A DNA stretch of 9,496 nucleotides from Candidatus Lindowiibacteriota bacterium (GTDB lineage Bacteria > Lindowbacteria > 2-12-FULL-62-27), in assembly GCA_023249255.1 (NCBI GenBank), contig JAHFCY010000122.1, forward strand, positions 1 to 9,496, written 5' to 3'. The notes beneath the pieces are model-generated. The model had not been told where the DNA came from. It saw nothing but the letters and a program-made list of their open reading frames with translations, and searched no databases. The translations under genes were made by a program, and so were the position numbers. Positions 5,907 to 9,496 of the stretch are shown piece after piece. Within the stretch, counting starts at the first letter, position 1, and each line of letters begins with the position of its first letter.

Positions 5907-7452
5907 CCGGGATGGGTCCGCGCATGATTCGGCAAAATCTGATCGTCGTAAGGAAAGGAAACAGCGCATTTTGGATTATTTTGGAAAGCTGAATGAAGGC
6001 AAACAAAGGCCGGAACCCAAACCAGGCCAGATATGGGCCCTCACCGAGGAAGCCGGAATGCCGAATCCGGTCGTGTGTCTCATTGGAAAAATATCGGGGA
6101 ACGCGACGGCTGCCCTCAAATTAGCCGAAAAGGGATCGGCGCAGATGGCAACCGACCGCGACCTGATTCTGTCCGAAGACGAGTCCGACATCGACATGCC
6201 CATCATGGTCGAATGCTGGAATCGTCTGGAAGTCCACCCGCGATTTCTTTCCCACTGTCTCGGCACACTGCCTGACCACGTTCTATTCGAAATCAAACGC
6301 ATATCCGCCGCACACACGCAGGAAATCATCACGAATCCCGCCATTGGCCGAGTCGGCCTCCCCATCCGATATCCCGGAGACGTGAGGATCCGCTTTCAAG
6401 AGCAGGAACGTGCGTTTGTGAGTACGTTGCGGGTCGAGCAAGAACGAGATGGAGAGGTGCTTCAACTCGCGGCCACCACCGACACGGCCGCCGGCTCGGC
6501 GATCTCTGCGGAGGAGTCGGACGAATTCAGCCGGATGGCCGGGGTGGTCGGGATTTTGACTCTGGACCGCGCCGGTGATTTGCACATTCAGCGGCTGGTC
6601 TACGAAAAAGGCGCTCAACCGTCGACGGAGTGGGCGCGGAACACCAAACAGGGATTGAACGCCGCGTTGACCGCCGCGAACCTGACTTTGGAAAAAATCA
6701 AGGGCGCACGAGCGGGCGGTCACACCGATTTTTATACTGTTCCATGGGGCGAAACTGAGAATATGCCTGCCGATATCGAGGGCCGCTCGCTGACACTGGC
6801 CGCCAGCCTCTGCATTCTTTCCGCCGGAGTTGATCTTCCTCTCCCCGGCATCATCGCCGTCGGCGACCTCGAAATCACCGGCAAGGTCAAGTCCGTCAAA
6901 CTCGATGATCTCATAATCAAAATTGCGGGGCTGGCGAAATCGCCGGCTCTTCAAGAGATCAAATGTTTTTTCCTGCCCAAACCGAATGAAAACGCAGTTT
7001 CAACGGAACTCGCCAAATATCCGGCCTTGGCTCGCATCACGCGATATGTCGGCACCCTTAAAGAGGCTTTCGACGCGGTATCCTGCATTCCGCGTTCCGT
7101 ATCAGTCTCAAGGGAGTGTGAGGAATCTGAAGTCGTCTCGGTATCCCGTAGCCGGTACGACTCCTTCTGGGAGAAAATCAAACAGCAGGTGGAATCCGCC
7201 GTCGAAGAGTCCGCGCAAACCGGCGGGCCGGTCCACGTGGACGTAACCGATATCAAAAAATTCGGCGTGCGCGGGAAATGGAATGCCTGCGGTAAAGTCC
7301 CTCCGGTTCCCGGTAAGCAAGATGGGATGGCGCACGGCCGCTCGTTTCAGAGATTTTTCGACTATCTGGCCGCACGCCTTCCCTTCCGATACTCGATCAA
7401 TAATTCCGGCACAACGCTGACCATTGAGGTCATTTCCAAAACGCCCTCATGA
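5893..7452 (+). CDS. LonC-like (S16 protease fold) protein with a C-terminal domain shared with the next gene
   Basis: 519 residues from the ATG at 5893, behind AGGAGGG (5882-5888). After a charged N-terminus comes PGQIW (45-49) leading a beta-rich region to about residue 125. Residues about 210-395 look like the C-terminal proteolytic fold of Lon. EGRSLTLAASLCILSAGVDL (296-315) matches the serine helix, with Ser299 in the GxS position. GDLEITGKVKSVKLDDLI (325-342) matches the TGEITLRGRV...GGL element, and CFFLPKPNE (358-366) matches the VILPKEN strand. Lon's catalytic Lys aligns near Asp339, with Lys336 and Lys343 close by, so activity is uncertain. There is no AAA+ module; RadA and ChlI-type proteins also carry this fold without proteolysis. 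Residues 421-515 recur at the start of the next protein. The stop overlaps the next start as ATGA. Confidence 0.85.
   Translation: MNSDSRDGSAHDSAKSDRRKERKQRILDYFGKLNEGKQRPEPKPGQIWALTEEAGMPNPVVCLIGKISGNATAALKLAEKGSAQMATDRDLILSEDESDIDMPIMVECWNRLEVHPRFLSHCLGTLPDHVLFEIKRISAAHTQEIITNPAIGRVGLPIRYPGDVRIRFQEQERAFVSTLRVEQERDGEVLQLAATTDTAAGSAISAEESDEFSRMAGVVGILTLDRAGDLHIQRLVYEKGAQPSTEWARNTKQGLNAALTAANLTLEKIKGARAGGHTDFYTVPWGETENMPADIEGRSLTLAASLCILSAGVDLPLPGIIAVGDLEITGKVKSVKLDDLIIKIAGLAKSPALQEIKCFFLPKPNENAVSTELAKYPALARITRYVGTLKEAFDAVSCIPRSVSVSRECEESEVVSVSRSRYDSFWEKIKQQVESAVEESAQTGGPVHVDVTDIKKFGVRGKWNACGKVPPVPGKQDGMAHGRSFQRFFDYLAARLPFRYSINNSGTTLTIEVISKTPS
7153..7437 (+). repeat. First copy of a ~95-residue domain duplicated in adjacent genes
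   Basis: This segment encodes residues 421-515 of the LonC-like protein. Conserved positions shared with the copy at 7461-7733 are YD.FW, V.SAV..SA, a D...IKK block, KQ.(G/S)MAHG.SFQ..F.YL, and YS.N..GT.LT. The match is at protein level, diverged at DNA level, so the duplication or recruitment is old. Confidence 0.85.
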
Positions 7453-9496
7453 CAAGCCAGTACGATCCGTTCTGGATGGGTATGAAGACGGCGGTGGATA
7501 GTGCAGTGGTGAAGTCGGCCGATTGCGGTACGGGCGAAATCCTCGATATCTCCGCGATTAAAAAATGCAGCCAGAACGGAAGGCAGAGCTGGTGTACGAA
7601 GGGAATCATCCCCGCCCAGAAACAAAAAGACAGTATGGCACACGGCAAATCATTTCAGGCAGTTTTTTCCTATCTTTCGAAAAAATACCAAGTTGAATAT
7701 TCCGTCAATGCGATGGGAACAATCCTGACGCTCAAGGCGCATAAAGTCGGACAGCCTTCGCCGGTTTCGGAAAATCCCCGCCCGGTCAAGCCGATTGCCG
7801 AAGGTCTACGACACGACAATAGACCAATCCCTGATTCCGAACCGATTCCGAGCGTCTGTGAAATCATCGACGACATGCTGAACCAAGGGGTCCCCCTGTT
7901 TCTCCCCTGCCATCAACACCCGGGACGAGCGTTTTTCGACTCGAAAGGATTTTTTCTAAGTGAACCGGCAAAGGAGCAGTACCAGAGCATGGCGGATAGT
8001 CCCCACATTTATATCGCGTATCAGAAATCGAGGAACAATATTTATGTCGGAAAATCCAATCAGACAGGGGGCCGATGGAAACGAAGTCATTATTATCATC
8101 TGGGTACGCTTGCCCATGAACTCCTGCATACAAAAAAGGATGATGACCAGGACCACTCGCACTGGATACCCGCATGGTTTGATTTGCCGGATCACGAATG
8201 CACAGAAGGACGCTGCATCACCCTCAAAGAAGACGTCCTGATATCTTTTCGATGCTTTCAGGACACCTTCCTGGAGAAGATCGAATATGGACTGATCGCC
8301 GAGGCGCGAAAGCGGGGAATTGCGTGTTTGAACAGGAAAATCCACCCGCGGCAGTCAGAAAGATTTTTGGAAGACGACCGTCCAGAACCTTCTCATCGAG
8401 ACAGACGAAAACTTGTGGATGCCCTTGCCCGCGAAATCGACACAACCATGCCGTCCAGGCACTTGATTTGCGCTCCGACCGGTTCGGGGAAAAGCCATTA
8501 CGCAAAGAAATTCCTTGTCGATGGGCTGTCTCGCGGCGAAAGCGGCGTCTTTGCCGTGCCGTACAAAGCGCTCGGAGCCGAGGTGGCGGAAAGCCTCAGC
8601 AAGCTCGTGCATGAGAAATGCCCGGGGTTGGACTGCGTGGTCGGCGTGCAAACAGGCGACTACGAGCCGATCCCGCTGGGTAACATTCACAAACCCCTGC
8701 TTCTTATTTGCACATACGAAAAACTGGATGCCATGAGCCGGTGTGAAGACTTGCTCCAGATTTCGCGGTTTGCCCGAATCGTTATCGATGAAGCGCACAT
8801 GATGGTTGACACCGACCGTGGGCGGCGCCTTGAATCACTTCTTGCCCGACTGACCGCTCTCCAGAAATCGGTCCCTCGAATCACTCTCTATCTCAGCGCC
8901 ACAGTCGGCAACGCCGGTGAACTCGCGTCTTTTTTGGATGCCGGACTGCACGAATACGGAAACGAATACCGCCGTTCGACGCTGAAACTTCGCCTTGAAA
9001 TGGATGCAGACAGCGTCGACCTAGCTGCCCGATATGCGCGCGAAGGAAAGTATGTTCTCGTATTCAAACCCACGCGGAAGAAAGCGCTGGAGACGGCGCG
9101 CAACGTCGCGCTCCGAATGCCCGAGGATCCGGATCTCCTGGAGCGCTACAAAAAAATAGACTTGCCCGCGACAGAAAAACCCGCCAGTCTCGACTCCCTC
9201 ATCCTGCATCGCACCGCCTATCATCATGCCGGCCTGACGCCCCGTGTCCGCAGATTCATCGAGAACGAATACCGGGACGGTTCCATTCAGGTCGTCTCCG
9301 CCACATCCACGCTTTCGGCCGGTGTCAATCTCCCCGCCGATGTATGCATCATCGATCCGCCGCTCAAGCACAAGGATAACGACATGGTTTTTCTCTCGGC
9401 ATCCGATATGCTTCAGGCGCTGGGCCGCGCGGCCCGGACGGAGGGAACGGTCGGGACAGGAATTGTCGTCTGCCCATCCGCTCTGGCCACTAACGT
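7449..9496 (+). CDS. GIY-YIG nuclease fused to Ski2-like SF2 helicase, C-terminus cut by the window edge
   Basis: 682 residues are visible without a stop. Residues 1-95 repeat the C-terminal domain of the preceding protein. After a Pro-rich linker, residues about 185-300 form a GIY-YIG-like nuclease: HIYIAY (186-191), YVG (199-201), Arg209 and a candidate metal-binding Glu279 in ExxLI. The helicase part has motif I APTGSGKS (342-349), PYKALGAE for Ia, TYEKLDAM, DEAH (447-450), SAT (483-485), HHAGL (592-596), SATSTLSAGVNLP (617-629) and QALGRAAR (656-663). HHAGL and the TYEKLDAM element are typical of Ski2-like enzymes such as Hel308. Known helicases of this class unwind DNA or RNA 3'-to-5' using ATP; the substrate here is unknown. 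The ATGA overlap couples its translation to the LonC-like gene. A role in degrading foreign nucleic acid is inferred. Confidence 0.93.
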   Translation, partial: MTSQYDPFWMGMKTAVDSAVVKSADCGTGEILDISAIKKCSQNGRQSWCTKGIIPAQKQKDSMAHGKSFQAVFSYLSKKYQVEYSVNAMGTILTLKAHKVGQPSPVSENPRPVKPIAEGLRHDNRPIPDSEPIPSVCEIIDDMLNQGVPLFLPCHQHPGRAFFDSKGFFLSEPAKEQYQSMADSPHIYIAYQKSRNNIYVGKSNQTGGRWKRSHYYHLGTLAHELLHTKKDDDQDHSHWIPAWFDLPDHECTEGRCITLKEDVLISFRCFQDTFLEKIEYGLIAEARKRGIACLNRKIHPRQSERFLEDDRPEPSHRDRRKLVDALAREIDTTMPSRHLICAPTGSGKSHYAKKFLVDGLSRGESGVFAVPYKALGAEVAESLSKLVHEKCPGLDCVVGVQTGDYEPIPLGNIHKPLLLICTYEKLDAMSRCEDLLQISRFARIVIDEAHMMVDTDRGRRLESLLARLTALQKSVPRITLYLSATVGNAGELASFLDAGLHEYGNEYRRSTLKLRLEMDADSVDLAARYAREGKYVLVFKPTRKKALETARNVALRMPEDPDLLERYKKIDLPATEKPASLDSLILHRTAYHHAGLTPRVRRFIENEYRDGSIQVVSATSTLSAGVNLPADVCIIDPPLKHKDNDMVFLSASDMLQALGRAARTEGTVGTGIVVCPSALATN
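7461..7733 (+). repeat. Second copy of the ~95-residue domain
   Basis: This segment encodes about residues 5-95 of the GIY-YIG helicase. It begins YDPFW, has AIKK, continues through DSMAHGKSFQAVFSYL and ends YSVNAMGTILTLK, in the same order as the first copy. It has three Cys in its first half (residues 26, 41 and 49) where the other copy has only one, so a conserved metal site is unlikely. Confidence 0.85.

Noticed and set aside
5295-5969. 224-codon open frame on the minus strand
   Set aside because: It is antisense to the first operon gene, has no recognisable motif and spans the junction of two well-supported genes.
6283-6954. 223-codon open frame on the minus strand
   Set aside because: It is antisense to the LonC-like domain, and its composition (Arg/Gly-rich) fits a shadow frame.
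1-9496. CRISPR arrays, tRNA genes, insertion sequences, attachment sites
   Set aside because: I saw no regularly spaced repeats, cloverleaf-like segments, transposase motifs or terminal inverted repeats.

Overview
The window looks like an accessory (genomic-island type) stretch of a bacterial chromosome or large contig. Gene order and start signals are bacterial: Shine-Dalgarno sequences, short overlaps between genes, and TTG as well as ATG starts. No tRNA, rRNA, CRISPR array, insertion sequence or integrase is visible. I cannot assign a taxon. By eye the composition is moderately GC, with the 1.2-4.4 kb part looking poorer in GC than the two ends.

Layout. (1) 1-832, minus strand: a Fic-domain AMPylase running off the left edge, preceded by a near-consensus promoter and a 31-bp palindromic element. 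(2) 945-4437, minus strand: a run of small or unusual genes. In transcription order these are a Cys-rich zinc-ribbon protein, a short overlapping ORF, a 195-residue unknown, a small membrane protein with a sigma-region-4-like tail, a 576-residue protein joining an HExxH metallopeptidase-like domain to a segment resembling the cytoplasmic part of the export component FlhA, and a 73-residue unknown. (3) 4438-4586: the space between the two divergent gene sets. (4) 4587 to the right edge, plus strand: a tightly overlapping three-gene operon. It encodes a 439-residue protein with weak sigma-factor-like and HTH-like segments, a 519-residue protein with a LonC-like (S16 / S5-fold) domain, and a GIY-YIG nuclease fused to a Ski2-like SF2 helicase that is cut by the window edge.

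The plus-strand operon is the most promising candidate for an undescribed system. The C-terminus of the LonC-like protein and the N-terminus of the nuclease-helicase carry the same domain of about 95 residues, so the two proteins probably share a partner, a ligand or an ancestry. A LonC-like regulator or protease together with a nuclease-helicase, and possibly a dedicated sigma-like regulator, would suit an anti-phage or anti-plasmid role. That role is inference from domain content and context only.
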